Shown here: positions 42,038-49,947 of the stretch, piece after piece
Layout: the number at the start of each line of letters is the position of its first letter
How positions within the stretch are numbered: position 1 is the first letter of the stretch
Virus record (IMG/VR): IMGVR_UViG_3300042463_001224
Coordinates: 1-60,975 of that record
Strand: one strand, 5' to 3'
DNA from: a virus
Length of the DNA stretch: 60,975 bases
Program-made: the position numbers and the translations under genes
The notes under the pieces: generated by a model
What the model was told of the DNA's origin: nothing
What the model saw: the letters and a program-made list of their open reading frames with translations, nothing else
Databases searched by the model: none

Positions 42038-43948
42038 ATGAACTCTACGGCACCAGAAGGTTTTGGCAGCACTCACTTAAATCCACGAATAACAACATAT
42101 GCGGACTTAGTTTATAGAACTAAATCCTTACTCGGTTGGCCTAGTGCTCCTGTAGAAATTACTGACGAGCAATGGGCACATATTATTGACAAAGCAGTAG
42201 AAGATTTTACAGAATTTGAAGGAAATCGTGAAGAAGAATATTTAGTTTTCTGCTCTAATTCTTATAAAAGAAGTTGCGGAGTTAAACTTGATGATTTAAT
42301 AAATGTTGGTTGTAATCCACAACATTGTTATACAACAACAAGCATTGAAACTGTTACATCTAGTCGCTTAGAATGTCAAACGATTGAAACTGCAAGTGCA
42401 TACTTATCAGTTTCTCCTTTTGTTTATCCTTCATCATATGATTATTCTAATCCAAATAATTTAGAATTTTCTGGAGTTAGTGGCCAAAATTTCTATCTAA
42501 CATTTGACTCGGAAAATCCATGGAATGCAATGGAAGTTTGTGCAGCAAATTGTATTACAATTAATCCGATCAATAGTGAATATTATAAACTATCTTCAAA
42601 CCCAAATTTATCAGGGGTTACTTTTGATTTCTCCACAAACCCGATTTTAATAAATGTATTATCTAGTGTTTCATATGACGTAGAAACTTATGGATTTTCT
42701 AATGTTCCGTTGTCTGCATTAGAAAATAGCATCTCAGCAATTCCAATTAGTTATTTTCCATTATCTGCATTTTATCCAGAAAATTCTTTTACAGTTCCAG
42801 CAGTGTCTGCATGTATTAATATTGGTGCTGGAAGAGGAATAGTTTTTCCTAATTGTAATACAAATTTAATTAGTTCTTGCGTACCACTTTCTGCACAATA
42901 TGGATTATCTCCTTTAGAAACATCAGAATTATCAGTTTCATCAAGAGACGTTTCTCAACAAACGCATTTAAAATTATTTGGTGTTCCGTCTTGTACAACT
43001 GATGGATCAATTCCGTTGAATAGTAATGATGGAATTGTTGGAACCTTTACCTTATGCAATAGTGCATTTTCAACAAATGGACCACTATTCTTAAAGAAAG
43101 TACAATTTTTCAAAGATTATAAACCTCCGGTAGAAATCTTATATTCTCAGAATTGTGAATGGGAAAACAATGGATTTACTTTTTCGCTTTATAACCCTTC
43201 TTTAGGGAATTGTGTACGAACAACGCCTGCACCTGTTCCTGTAAATGTAACATTCCAAAAATGTTCTACAATTACAGAAGTTGGAACAGTTACCACAATT
43301 TTAAGTAGTAACGTTGATCCATTTATTAATCGCAAAAGAAAAGTTCTTGGTGTTTTCAATGCAGACACTTCTAGCCAAGGAGGTTATTTTGGTGGAGGTG
43401 GCGATTTATTATTTAATTTTGATTATGCATTAATGGCAAATACTTTTGGTTATGATTTAATGGGCAATAGAAACATGCTTGGAAAACAAGGTTATGATTT
43501 ATTAACATATCACATGGCACGTTCTTTTGTAGAACATTCCAAAAAGATTTTGAGATATGTTTCATATCAATTTAATCCAAAAACACAACTTTTGAAATTA
43601 ATGCCTGAACCTGCAAACAGTACAACATTTGATTCAAGTTCATGCTGTTCAGGAGGTCAAACAATTAATCCAAGATCAATGCAATGTTATATTGTTGGAG
43701 TTTATTTGGAACCACCTGTTGAACAAATATTAAGTTCGTATTGGATAAGAGAATATGTATTAGCCTTGGCTATGACAACTCTTGGTCGTATTCGTAATAC
43801 TTTTGGTGGAGTAACATTATATGGTGGAGCAACTTTACAAGGTGCTGATTTGGTAGCAAAAGGTGAAGAAAAGCAAAAAGAATTGCTTGCAGAATTAAGA
43901 GATCAGTATCGTCATGGGAATTCTCCGCCCGGATTCTATGTCGGCTGA
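42038..43948 (+). CDS. gp13: Neck protein, gp13-like, with large Cys-rich insertion
   Basis: This 636-residue protein is about twice T4 gp13 (309 aa). The ends match gp13. The N-terminal part has TTYADLVYRTKSLLGWPSAP and EITDEQWAHIIDKAVEDFTE. The C-terminus has SYWIREYVLALAMTTLGRIR, GGVTLYGGATLQGADLVAKG and a final NSPPGFYVG like the PPFGILVG end of T4 gp13. Between them, about residues 80-420, is a Ser/Pro/Cys-rich insertion with many isolated cysteines and repeated S-A-I/L-P/F motifs. gp13 with gp14 closes the head. The insertion may decorate the neck, perhaps as a collar. Confidence 0.83.
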   Translation: MNSTAPEGFGSTHLNPRITTYADLVYRTKSLLGWPSAPVEITDEQWAHIIDKAVEDFTEFEGNREEEYLVFCSNSYKRSCGVKLDDLINVGCNPQHCYTTTSIETVTSSRLECQTIETASAYLSVSPFVYPSSYDYSNPNNLEFSGVSGQNFYLTFDSENPWNAMEVCAANCITINPINSEYYKLSSNPNLSGVTFDFSTNPILINVLSSVSYDVETYGFSNVPLSALENSISAIPISYFPLSAFYPENSFTVPAVSACINIGAGRGIVFPNCNTNLISSCVPLSAQYGLSPLETSELSVSSRDVSQQTHLKLFGVPSCTTDGSIPLNSNDGIVGTFTLCNSAFSTNGPLFLKKVQFFKDYKPPVEILYSQNCEWENNGFTFSLYNPSLGNCVRTTPAPVPVNVTFQKCSTITEVGTVTTILSSNVDPFINRKRKVLGVFNADTSSQGGYFGGGGDLLFNFDYALMANTFGYDLMGNRNMLGKQGYDLLTYHMARSFVEHSKKILRYVSYQFNPKTQLLKLMPEPANSTTFDSSSCCSGGQTINPRSMQCYIVGVYLEPPVEQILSSYWIREYVLALAMTTLGRIRNTFGGVTLYGGATLQGADLVAKGEEKQKELLAELRDQYRHGNSPPGFYVG

Positions 43949-43984
43949 ATGGTTATAATGCACTTGCAATGTTTTTCGTAGGAA

Positions 43985-43992
43985 TCTAAATA
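43985..43992 (+). promoter_or_regulatory. Late promoter box, Vsr-type endonuclease gene
   Basis: TCTAAATA, 5 bases before the ATG at 43998. Confidence 0.55.
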
Positions 43993-43997
43993 ATCGT

Positions 43998-45089
43998 ATG
44001 ACACAATTTAAAATTCCTCCCAGAAATAGAACATTGAAAGAAGAACATATAATTCCTATAATTGAAATGTATAATAAAGGGAAATCTTTACCTGAAATAG
44101 CAAAATATTTGAACTTAAATAAATACCAACCTATTTCCAAATTTCTCGAATATAACAATATAAGATTGATAGATAATAGAACAGAGTATTTTAATAAGAG
44201 ACGTAAAACGGATAAATTAGATACAAATTTAATTCTATCACTAATAGATGAAAACAAAACCAGAAAGGAGATTGCGGAAATTTGCAAGACATCTATACAT
44301 GTAATTAAAAGATTCTTAAAAAGACATAATATTCGTATAGCAAAATATGAAATTAAAAAATATAAGGAAGAGTTAATTGATCATAAAGATGATATAATTG
44401 AAATATACGAAAAATGTCGAAGATTAGAAATAGTTGCCGAAAAATTTAATTGTAGTCCAGACGCATTGAGAAATTTTTTCCGTTCGATTGAGTATAATTA
44501 TAAAACTAATAATTATATTGATTTAAATGATCATTTAGAAATGATTACAAAATATTACTATATAGATAGTAAAAATTTGACAGAAATAAGTAAAATATTT
44601 AACTGTTCTAGTATTAAAATCAGAGAATTTTTATTAAAATTGGGGTATAATTTACGTACAAAAAGGGAAGTCTTGATAGAACGTAATAAGAGTGAAGAAT
44701 TTCAGAGAAAAATTATAAGTAGCTCGGGTAAAAATAAAGATTATACCCTACCATCAGGTACTATAATAAAATTACGTGGTTATGAACCTAATTTTTTAGA
44801 TTTTATTTTTAATAATAAATTATTAGATGAAACTGACATAATATATAAACCAGAAAGAATAATATATAATTATAATAACAAAGAACATTATTATTATCCT
44901 GATTTTTTTATTCCTAAATTAAATCTTATTGTCGAAACAAAATCTTCTTGGATTTTACAAAAACAAGGTGAAGACAAGACTATTCAAAAAGAAAAAGCAG
45001 TCATAACCAAAGGATATAATTTTTTACTAATCATGGATAATAATTTTGATAAACTGAGGGATTATATCCAAGCTGAACCAATTCTATAA
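43998..45089 (+). CDS. Vsr/EDxHD-type homing endonuclease with helix-turn-helix repeats
   Basis: This 363-residue protein has an N-terminal two thirds with several short helix-turn-helix modules of repeated phrasing (LPEIAKYLNLNKYQPISKFL, RKEIAEICKTSIHVIKRFLK, LTEISKIFNCSSIKIREFLL). The C-terminal nuclease core (KLRGYEPNFLDFIF, then HYYYPDFFIPKLNLIVETKS) is the signature of Vsr-like EDxHD homing endonucleases. That nuclease family was first described with phage fractured genes and split inteins. It has a TCTAAATA box 5 bases before the ATG, so it appears to use the late programme of its neighbours. Confidence 0.85.
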   Translation: MTQFKIPPRNRTLKEEHIIPIIEMYNKGKSLPEIAKYLNLNKYQPISKFLEYNNIRLIDNRTEYFNKRRKTDKLDTNLILSLIDENKTRKEIAEICKTSIHVIKRFLKRHNIRIAKYEIKKYKEELIDHKDDIIEIYEKCRRLEIVAEKFNCSPDALRNFFRSIEYNYKTNNYIDLNDHLEMITKYYYIDSKNLTEISKIFNCSSIKIREFLLKLGYNLRTKREVLIERNKSEEFQRKIISSSGKNKDYTLPSGTIIKLRGYEPNFLDFIFNNKLLDETDIIYKPERIIYNYNNKEHYYYPDFFIPKLNLIVETKSSWILQKQGEDKTIQKEKAVITKGYNFLLIMDNNFDKLRDYIQAEPIL

Positions 45090-45092
45090 ATA
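45085..45092 (+). promoter_or_regulatory. Late promoter box, Gp88-like gene
   Basis: Perfect TATAAATA, 5 bases before the ATG at 45098; it contains the stop codon of the upstream gene. Confidence 0.85.
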
Positions 45093-45097
45093 TTCTT

Positions 45098-46255
45098 ATG
45101 ACTAAAAAATTTAATAAATTCTTCGATTCAATAATCAGCAGTTTTAGAAATTCTCGACTTTTGTCAGAAGAATTTGATCCTGAAATGGGGAAAAATGTGA
45201 CATTTTCTACTGATGAATTAATTGAATATGTCAATAGAATTATAAGACGAAAAAATGCAGGTCCAAAGGGATTGAAAGGCGACAATAAAAAGAAAACTGA
45301 TTATGTGAAATTTCCACACTTACATTCTTCTATCATGAAAAGAGTAGTGATACAAACCACTGATGGGGTACAAGTAGATTTGAATAAATTCAGAGAGATT
45401 GTAACCAAAAGACCTGAAAAATTATTAAAACAGAATGAAAAAATGAAAAAGAGTAGCACAGATGATACTATATTTTTCAATACTTCGTTACCTGCATTAA
45501 GAGGCTTAGTGGTTGATGAAGGTACGGGCGAATTTAAAATAGTAAATACTTGTCCTTCTGCGGCAGAGTGTCTTTTAAAGTGCTATGCTAAACATGGTTC
45601 ATACATACTGTTTCCAGAGGTATCAATGAGTTATAATAGAATATTAAATTTTCTTTTTAATAATTCAAAAGGTTATGAAGAGAAATTGATAGGTGAAATT
45701 AAACAAGTGGTGAAAAATTTAGGAAATAATAAAAAAGCTCAAATTCGATGGAATGATTCTGGCGATTTACTTTCAAAAAAATATTTTGATATTGTTATGA
45801 GAATTGTAAATGCAACTCCAGAAGCAGAACATTATATCTACACCAAAGAAGTTGCTATGATAAAAGCCTTTTCCAATCCTCCAAATAATGTTATATTCAA
45901 TTTTTCTTTTGGCGGAAGAAAAGAACAAGAAAAATTAATAGATAGAGAAAAAGACAAATATTCCCAAATAGTTGATACAGAAAATGCGACAAAAGAACCT
46001 CTACTTAACGAAATAATTAAAAATAAATATATAGCTAGAAAAGATGAGAAATGGGTTTATAATAATATCGGTGCTACGAAAAAAATCATATCAACAAGAT
46101 TTAATCTTAATGTAAAAAAATTACTAACTGTTGATGAATTAATAAAAACTCCTAAAGGGAAAAATGGAGAATATAATGTAATTGTTCTACCTGGCGAATC
46201 AGATTTTCCTGCAAGTAGAAGAGATGTCAGGGGAACATTTTTGATGATTCATTAA
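45098..46255 (+). CDS. Gp88-like protein with packaging-type leader
   Basis: This 385-residue protein has a central domain with IVNTCPSAAECLLKCYAKHG, the Cys pattern N-T-C-P...C...C-Y-A of the actinophage Gp88 family. It continues IRWNDSGDLLSKKYFDIVMR, comparable to the Gp88 S-G-D block, and AEHYIYTKE. The activity of Gp88 proteins is not known to me. The N-terminus MTKKFNKFFDSIISSF, followed by RLLSE (E24), resembles the leaders of the next eight genes, so it may be packaged and trimmed by prohead protease. A perfect TATAAATA precedes the ATG by 5 bases and opens the cassette. Confidence 0.78.
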   Translation: MTKKFNKFFDSIISSFRNSRLLSEEFDPEMGKNVTFSTDELIEYVNRIIRRKNAGPKGLKGDNKKKTDYVKFPHLHSSIMKRVVIQTTDGVQVDLNKFREIVTKRPEKLLKQNEKMKKSSTDDTIFFNTSLPALRGLVVDEGTGEFKIVNTCPSAAECLLKCYAKHGSYILFPEVSMSYNRILNFLFNNSKGYEEKLIGEIKQVVKNLGNNKKAQIRWNDSGDLLSKKYFDIVMRIVNATPEAEHYIYTKEVAMIKAFSNPPNNVIFNFSFGGRKEQEKLIDREKDKYSQIVDTENATKEPLLNEIIKNKYIARKDEKWVYNNIGATKKIISTRFNLNVKKLLTVDELIKTPKGKNGEYNVIVLPGESDFPASRRDVRGTFLMIH

Positions 46256-46263
46256 TTAAAAAT

Positions 46264-47151
46264 ATGACAGAAAAATTTGATAAATTTATTTATAGGTTTT
46301 TATACGAGTCTTCAAATGACGAATATCTTGTTCTTGCAAGAGAACCAGAACAAAATCATAAAAAATTACAAGAAATTGTAAATGATGCAGCAAAATTAAA
46401 AGGTTACACTATTGGTCCAGTATATCATGGAACAACTACAGAGAAATTTACTATTTTTGATCCTGATGTCTATCTTAGTGACAAAGATCAGTTATCTGGA
46501 CCGGGTATAAATACCACCGACTCTATAGAGGAAGCGAAATTATATGGTTCGAGAATTATATCAGCATTTTTAAATATACAAAATCCTTTAATAATGTATA
46601 GAAATATTTATGAAAAAATGTCATCTTCCGAAATGGACGAAATAAATCAATCAAAAGAGTTAGATGTTGATTTAGTGATAAGAAGAATAATTAATGGTTA
46701 TATCGAAGAGCATTCAATAACGCATCTTCAAATAAAAACCGAAAAAAGAAGTGATGTTGCTTTTATAAATAAATCAGTTGCAAAAAACCATAACATAGAA
46801 ATAGGGAGAATTGATAAAAATATGGCAAGACAAATCGTAAATGCATTTTTATCAGAAACGGATGGAATCACTATACTTTCAGCAAAATTTGATGTAAAAC
46901 GCGAATTAGTTAGCAGTTTTAGAGCGTCACAGCTTACTATAATAAAAATACTTAAAAGAAAAGGATACGATGGAGTACAATATAAAGTACATGAACAAGA
47001 TAAATGGCATACAGGTTTTAATTCAATACATAGAACTGTCTTCGATTCTTCTCAAATAAAATCTGCTGATATTGTAACATATGATGATAATGGAGATATA
47101 ATCCCTTTGTCTCGGAGATTTGATTCGTCAGAAAAAGATATGAGATATTAA
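46264..47151 (+). CDS. ADP-ribosyltransferase-like protein with packaging-type leader
   Basis: In this 295-residue protein, MTEKFDKFIYRFLYE is the shared leader with an L-x-E cut site (L13-Y14-E15). The body fits ART domains of polyvalent proteins: GPVYHGTTTEKFTIFDPD (H-G-T of the NAD site), NTTDSIEEAKLYGS (the aromatic block) and a C-terminal GYDGVQ with TVFDSSQIKSA. T4 packages the ART Alt in its head and ejects it with DNA to modify host RNA polymerase; a similar role is inferred. The catalytic Glu cannot be fixed by eye; a Glu in VQYKVHEQDKW is a candidate. No strong late box precedes it, so it is probably co-transcribed with the Gp88-like gene. Confidence 0.82.
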   Translation: MTEKFDKFIYRFLYESSNDEYLVLAREPEQNHKKLQEIVNDAAKLKGYTIGPVYHGTTTEKFTIFDPDVYLSDKDQLSGPGINTTDSIEEAKLYGSRIISAFLNIQNPLIMYRNIYEKMSSSEMDEINQSKELDVDLVIRRIINGYIEEHSITHLQIKTEKRSDVAFINKSVAKNHNIEIGRIDKNMARQIVNAFLSETDGITILSAKFDVKRELVSSFRASQLTIIKILKRKGYDGVQYKVHEQDKWHTGFNSIHRTVFDSSQIKSADIVTYDDNGDIIPLSRRFDSSEKDMRY

Positions 47152-47154
47152 ATA
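47147..47154 (+). promoter_or_regulatory. Late promoter box, tandem copy 1
   Basis: ATTAAATA, 5 bases before the ATG at 47160. Confidence 0.55.
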
Positions 47155-47159
47155 ATGTT

Positions 47160-47582
47160 ATGACAAATTTATTTGATCAATATGTAGAAAGTATATTAGA
47201 ATCAACAAGTTTTCTTGACTTGCCCGATTCTCCACCTTATGGTTTCTGGATTTCTCCGGGAGGTGATTTTTTTGTCGTGGGTCGGGAAAGACATGAACAG
47301 GTAGCAAAAGAAATAATTAAACAAAATCCTACATTAAAAGATGCATATAAACTTGAAAAACATAAATCATTTTATCATATATACTATTTTTTAACAAAGA
47401 GAAAATATATAAGAGTTGTAGAATCACCTTTTAATTCTAACAAAAAATATTATGCAGATTTGTTTGCATATGATCCCGACAATGACAAAAATATTTCATT
47501 TGCACCAACCCACTCTTCATTAAAAACACTGAAAGATATCTCTAAATTTTATGGAGCAGAGTTAATTTTATTAAATGACTAA
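47160..47582 (+). CDS. Cassette protein with packaging-type leader, tandem copy 1
   Basis: This 140-residue protein starts MTNLFDQYVESILE (I12-L13-E14 cut site), then STSFLDLPDSPPYGFWISPG. The body after residue 40 is unassigned (DFFVVGRERHEQVAKEIIKQ, FAPTHSSLKTLKDISKFYGA). The following gene is a paralogue with a nearly identical first 40 residues and a more diverged remainder. ATTAAATA lies 5 bases upstream of the ATG. It is presumed to be a head-packaged protein of unknown function. Confidence 0.75.
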   Translation: MTNLFDQYVESILESTSFLDLPDSPPYGFWISPGGDFFVVGRERHEQVAKEIIKQNPTLKDAYKLEKHKSFYHIYYFLTKRKYIRVVESPFNSNKKYYADLFAYDPDNDKNISFAPTHSSLKTLKDISKFYGAELILLND

Positions 47583-47583
47583 T

Positions 47584-47994
47584 ATGACAAATTTATTTGA
47601 CCAATACGTAGAAAGTATATTAGAATCGACAAGTTTTCTTGATTTACCAGATACTGCACCTTATGGTTTTTGGATTTCTCCAGAAGGAGAATTTTTCACG
47701 GTTGCACCACAAAGACACGGAATAGTTGCTAAAGAAATAATATCTTCTTCTCCAAGATTAATAGAAAAATTGGGAGTTCCTGATTTTAAATGTGATGCTA
47801 TGGATAAATTAACTTCTGAAAAGTATATAAGAGTGGCAAAAATGTCTTCTAAAGAATATACAGCAGATGTGTTTTATTATGCAAACGATGGCAAAAGCAC
47901 CCCAATTCCATTCGAACCCACAAATAGTGCAAAAAGAACATTAAATGATATTGCAGAATTTTATAATATGCGTATAACTTACATGAAACGATAA
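47584..47994 (+). CDS. Cassette protein with packaging-type leader, tandem copy 2
   Basis: This 136-residue protein starts at the ATG at 47584, which aligns exactly with copy 1 (MTNLFDQYVESILE) and lies just past its stop. An ATG three codons earlier, inside copy 1, is less likely. PYGFWISPEGEFFTVAPQRH and the C-terminal FEPTNSAKRTLNDIAEFYNM mirror copy 1, while the middle is diverged. It is translationally coupled to copy 1 and has no late box of its own. Function is unknown. Confidence 0.73.
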   Translation: MTNLFDQYVESILESTSFLDLPDTAPYGFWISPEGEFFTVAPQRHGIVAKEIISSSPRLIEKLGVPDFKCDAMDKLTSEKYIRVAKMSSKEYTADVFYYANDGKSTPIPFEPTNSAKRTLNDIAEFYNMRITYMKR

Positions 47995-47997
47995 ATA
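47990..47997 (+). promoter_or_regulatory. Late promoter box, small basic cassette gene
   Basis: GATAAATA, 5 bases before the ATG at 48003. Confidence 0.65.
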
Positions 47998-48002
47998 AAA
48001 GT

Positions 48003-48299
48003 ATGACAAGAGATTTTGATAATTTTGTAAATGAGGTAATTACAGAAAGATATAAAAGATGTAAAGGACCAACTCTTCCTGAATTATCAGATAATCCAAG
48101 ATATGTTTTTAGTCGTTGTGCGCCGAATCCTTATACATCAGGATATAAAAGAGTTTATTACTTAAAAAGAGGTGAACCTCTTACAATGAAAAAATGTAAA
48201 ACAAATCCAACATTTGGAACGGCTAAATATGAGGAATGTCGTTTGGCAAAATTGGCATATTTGAATAAAATAAAAAAATTAAGAAAGAAAAAGAAATGA
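48003..48299 (+). CDS. Small basic cassette protein with packaging-type leader
   Basis: This 98-residue protein has the leader MTRDFDNFVNEVITE, with an I-T-E site (E15), followed by a basic, Cys-containing body (RYKRCKGPTLPEL, FSRCAPNPYTSGYKRVYYLK). It ends in a Lys-rich tail (LNKIKKLRKKKK). The basic character suggests nucleic-acid binding inside the head, like T4 internal proteins. GATAAATA lies 5 bases upstream. The last 4 bases overlap the next ATG. Confidence 0.72.
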   Translation: MTRDFDNFVNEVITERYKRCKGPTLPELSDNPRYVFSRCAPNPYTSGYKRVYYLKRGEPLTMKKCKTNPTFGTAKYEECRLAKLAYLNKIKKLRKKKK

Positions 48300-48883
48300 C
48301 TAGAAATTTTGATCAAGTTTGTTTGATATTTTTAACTGAATCCTCTCATAACAATTGGAATCCTGAGCGATTTCATCGTGTAGTTCCAAGAGATTTATTC
48401 AATGAAGCAAAAATACTTGCAATGGTTGGTAAATTTGCCCAAGACGTTAATCAAGGTAAAATGCCGAGAGGATTCATCGGCAAACTAAATAAAAAATGGA
48501 CAGTTGCGTTATCCGAAGATGGTTCGCTTTATATTTCGGGATTTAATTTAACATATAAAGGCAAAAGAGCCGATTTGACAATGAATTACAATGCAGGAAA
48601 AATGTATCGGTTTCCTTTACAAATAACCGTAGAAAGTATGAATTTATGGAATGTCAGCGTTTATGAGGAAAATGGAGAACTTGATTCTGATATGAATCAA
48701 TTTGAAGAAGCGGCTTATCCTGGTAGAATTGACGTGCCCGATTGGTCATCAATTATCGAAGAGTTGAAAAGACTCGGTAGAATTGCTTTGAATGACACTT
48801 CAAATCTTGCTCCTAAAGATCCAACAAGAGGATTTGCGAATAATTTTGTTAATGGCAAAATTCGTAATATAATAAATAAGTAA
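48296..48883 (+). CDS. Cassette protein with packaging-type leader, unknown payload
   Basis: This 195-residue protein has the leader MTRNFDQVCLIFLTE, carrying an L-T-E site (E15). The body begins SSHNNWNPERFHRVVPRDLF and includes WTVALSEDGSLYISGFNLTY, a beta-rich stretch, ending with DPTRGFANNFVNGKIRNIIN. No family is recognised. Its start overlaps the preceding gene by 4 bases, and its stop overlaps the region of the next gene's promoter box. Confidence 0.7.
   Translation: MTRNFDQVCLIFLTESSHNNWNPERFHRVVPRDLFNEAKILAMVGKFAQDVNQGKMPRGFIGKLNKKWTVALSEDGSLYISGFNLTYKGKRADLTMNYNAGKMYRFPLQITVESMNLWNVSVYEENGELDSDMNQFEEAAYPGRIDVPDWSSIIEELKRLGRIALNDTSNLAPKDPTRGFANNFVNGKIRNIINK
48871..48878 (+). promoter_or_regulatory. 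Late promoter box, isochorismatase-like gene
   Basis: AATAAATA, 5 bases before the ATG at 48884. Confidence 0.65.
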
Positions 48884-49504
48884 ATGAATTTCTTAAATTA
48901 TTACAAATTATTCACAGAAGGTTTGTCAAGATCAATAATTGTCGTAGATGTGCAACCTGCTTATAGCGGGATATATGACGGAGATGAAAATCCTATTTTT
49001 GAAAAAATTATAAATTTTTGCCAACGAAGTTCTGGTAAAATATTAATGTTTGTAAACGCAGAAGAAGACCAACTTACTACTGATACCATAGAAGACATCA
49101 AAATATATTGGGAAGACTCCGGTTTTGATGATTGGAATAGAGTAGAAATCGTGGATAAAGGTTATGGTTTTTTAAGAGGTTGGATGGACAATCAAGTATC
49201 CGACAGAAGCATTATAAAAGCATTAAGAGAAATGTATAGATTGAGAATTTCGGACTCACGCGAAATAGTAGATTCATTTGATGAAGTAGAATCACAAGAG
49301 AAATGGAAGGAGACATTAAATGATCCGAATATACCATCACACGACCCATTATATGTTTTTCCTAAATCTATTAGAAAATTAAAAGAATATCAAAATTCGC
49401 TTTTAGTCGGCGGAGGACGAAATGAATGCCTAAGAGAAGTGGAACTTATCATGAACGCTTTTAATATAAAGTATAAAAGAGTGGACGATTTGATTTATGG
49501 ATAA
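48884..49504 (+). CDS. Isochorismatase-like hydrolase with packaging-type leader
   Basis: In this 206-residue protein, the leader MNFLNYYKLFTE (F-T-E, E12) is followed by GLSRSIIVVDVQPAYSG, the first strand of the cysteine-hydrolase (isochorismatase-like) fold with Asp22 in position for the catalytic triad. The C-terminal SLLVGGGRNECLREVELIMN places Cys182 at the nucleophile position after a conserved-looking Gly-rich turn. The triad Lys is not obvious. It is possibly a packaged hydrolase acting on small amides or nucleotide-derived metabolites; the substrate is unknown. AATAAATA lies 5 bases before the ATG. Confidence 0.68.
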   Translation: MNFLNYYKLFTEGLSRSIIVVDVQPAYSGIYDGDENPIFEKIINFCQRSSGKILMFVNAEEDQLTTDTIEDIKIYWEDSGFDDWNRVEIVDKGYGFLRGWMDNQVSDRSIIKALREMYRLRISDSREIVDSFDEVESQEKWKETLNDPNIPSHDPLYVFPKSIRKLKEYQNSLLVGGGRNECLREVELIMNAFNIKYKRVDDLIYG

Positions 49505-49507
49505 ATA
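49500..49507 (+). promoter_or_regulatory. Late promoter box, basic internal protein gene
   Basis: GATAAATA, 5 bases before the ATG at 49513. Confidence 0.65.
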
Positions 49508-49512
49508 GTTTT

Positions 49513-49947
49513 ATGACAAATCATTTTGATAATTTCGTAGATCAGATATTAGAAGCATGTTGGAAAAATTACCAACAAGTAGGAATGAAAAATAAGAATG
49601 GTAAAAAAGTTCCCAACTGTGTTCCTAAAAAGAAAGGTGTAAAAGCTCCGAAAAAAGTCGTCGAAGAAAAGAAATCTCCTGCATGGCAAAGAAAAGAAGG
49701 TAAAAATCCTTCAGGTGGTTTAAATGAGAAAGGAGTTGCATCATATCGAAGAGAAAATCCCGGCAGTAAACTAAAAACAGCAGTTACTACAAAACCTTCT
49801 AAATTGAAAAAAGGAAGTAAAGATGCAAAACGTAGAAAATCATTTTGCTCAAGAATGAGCGGTATGAAAAAGAAACTTACGTCTGCAAAAACTGCAAGAG
49901 ATCCAAATAGTAGAATTAATAAAAGTTTAAGAAAATGGAATTGTTAA
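49513..49947 (+). CDS. Basic DNA-binding-like internal protein with packaging-type leader
   Basis: This 144-residue protein has the leader MTNHFDNFVDQILE (I-L-E, E14). ACWKNYQQVGMKNKNGKKVP followed by NCVPKKKGVK is a module common in virion proteins of T4-like phages. The C-terminal half (GGLNEKGVASYRRENPGSKL, KAAVTT-like KTAVTT, then KKGSKDAKRRKSFCSRMSGM) is a highly basic phage domain. With about one quarter Lys plus Arg it should bind DNA. It is a good candidate for a head-internal protein that condenses or accompanies the genome. GATAAATA is 5 bases upstream. Confidence 0.8.
   Translation: MTNHFDNFVDQILEACWKNYQQVGMKNKNGKKVPNCVPKKKGVKAPKKVVEEKKSPAWQRKEGKNPSGGLNEKGVASYRRENPGSKLKTAVTTKPSKLKKGSKDAKRRKSFCSRMSGMKKKLTSAKTARDPNSRINKSLRKWNC

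Noticed and set aside
47160-49947. CRISPR-like or tandem DNA repeat array, suggested by recurrent gene starts
   Set aside because: The recurrence is at protein level at gene starts with variable DNA and hundreds of bases between, so it is a shared leader, not a repeat array.
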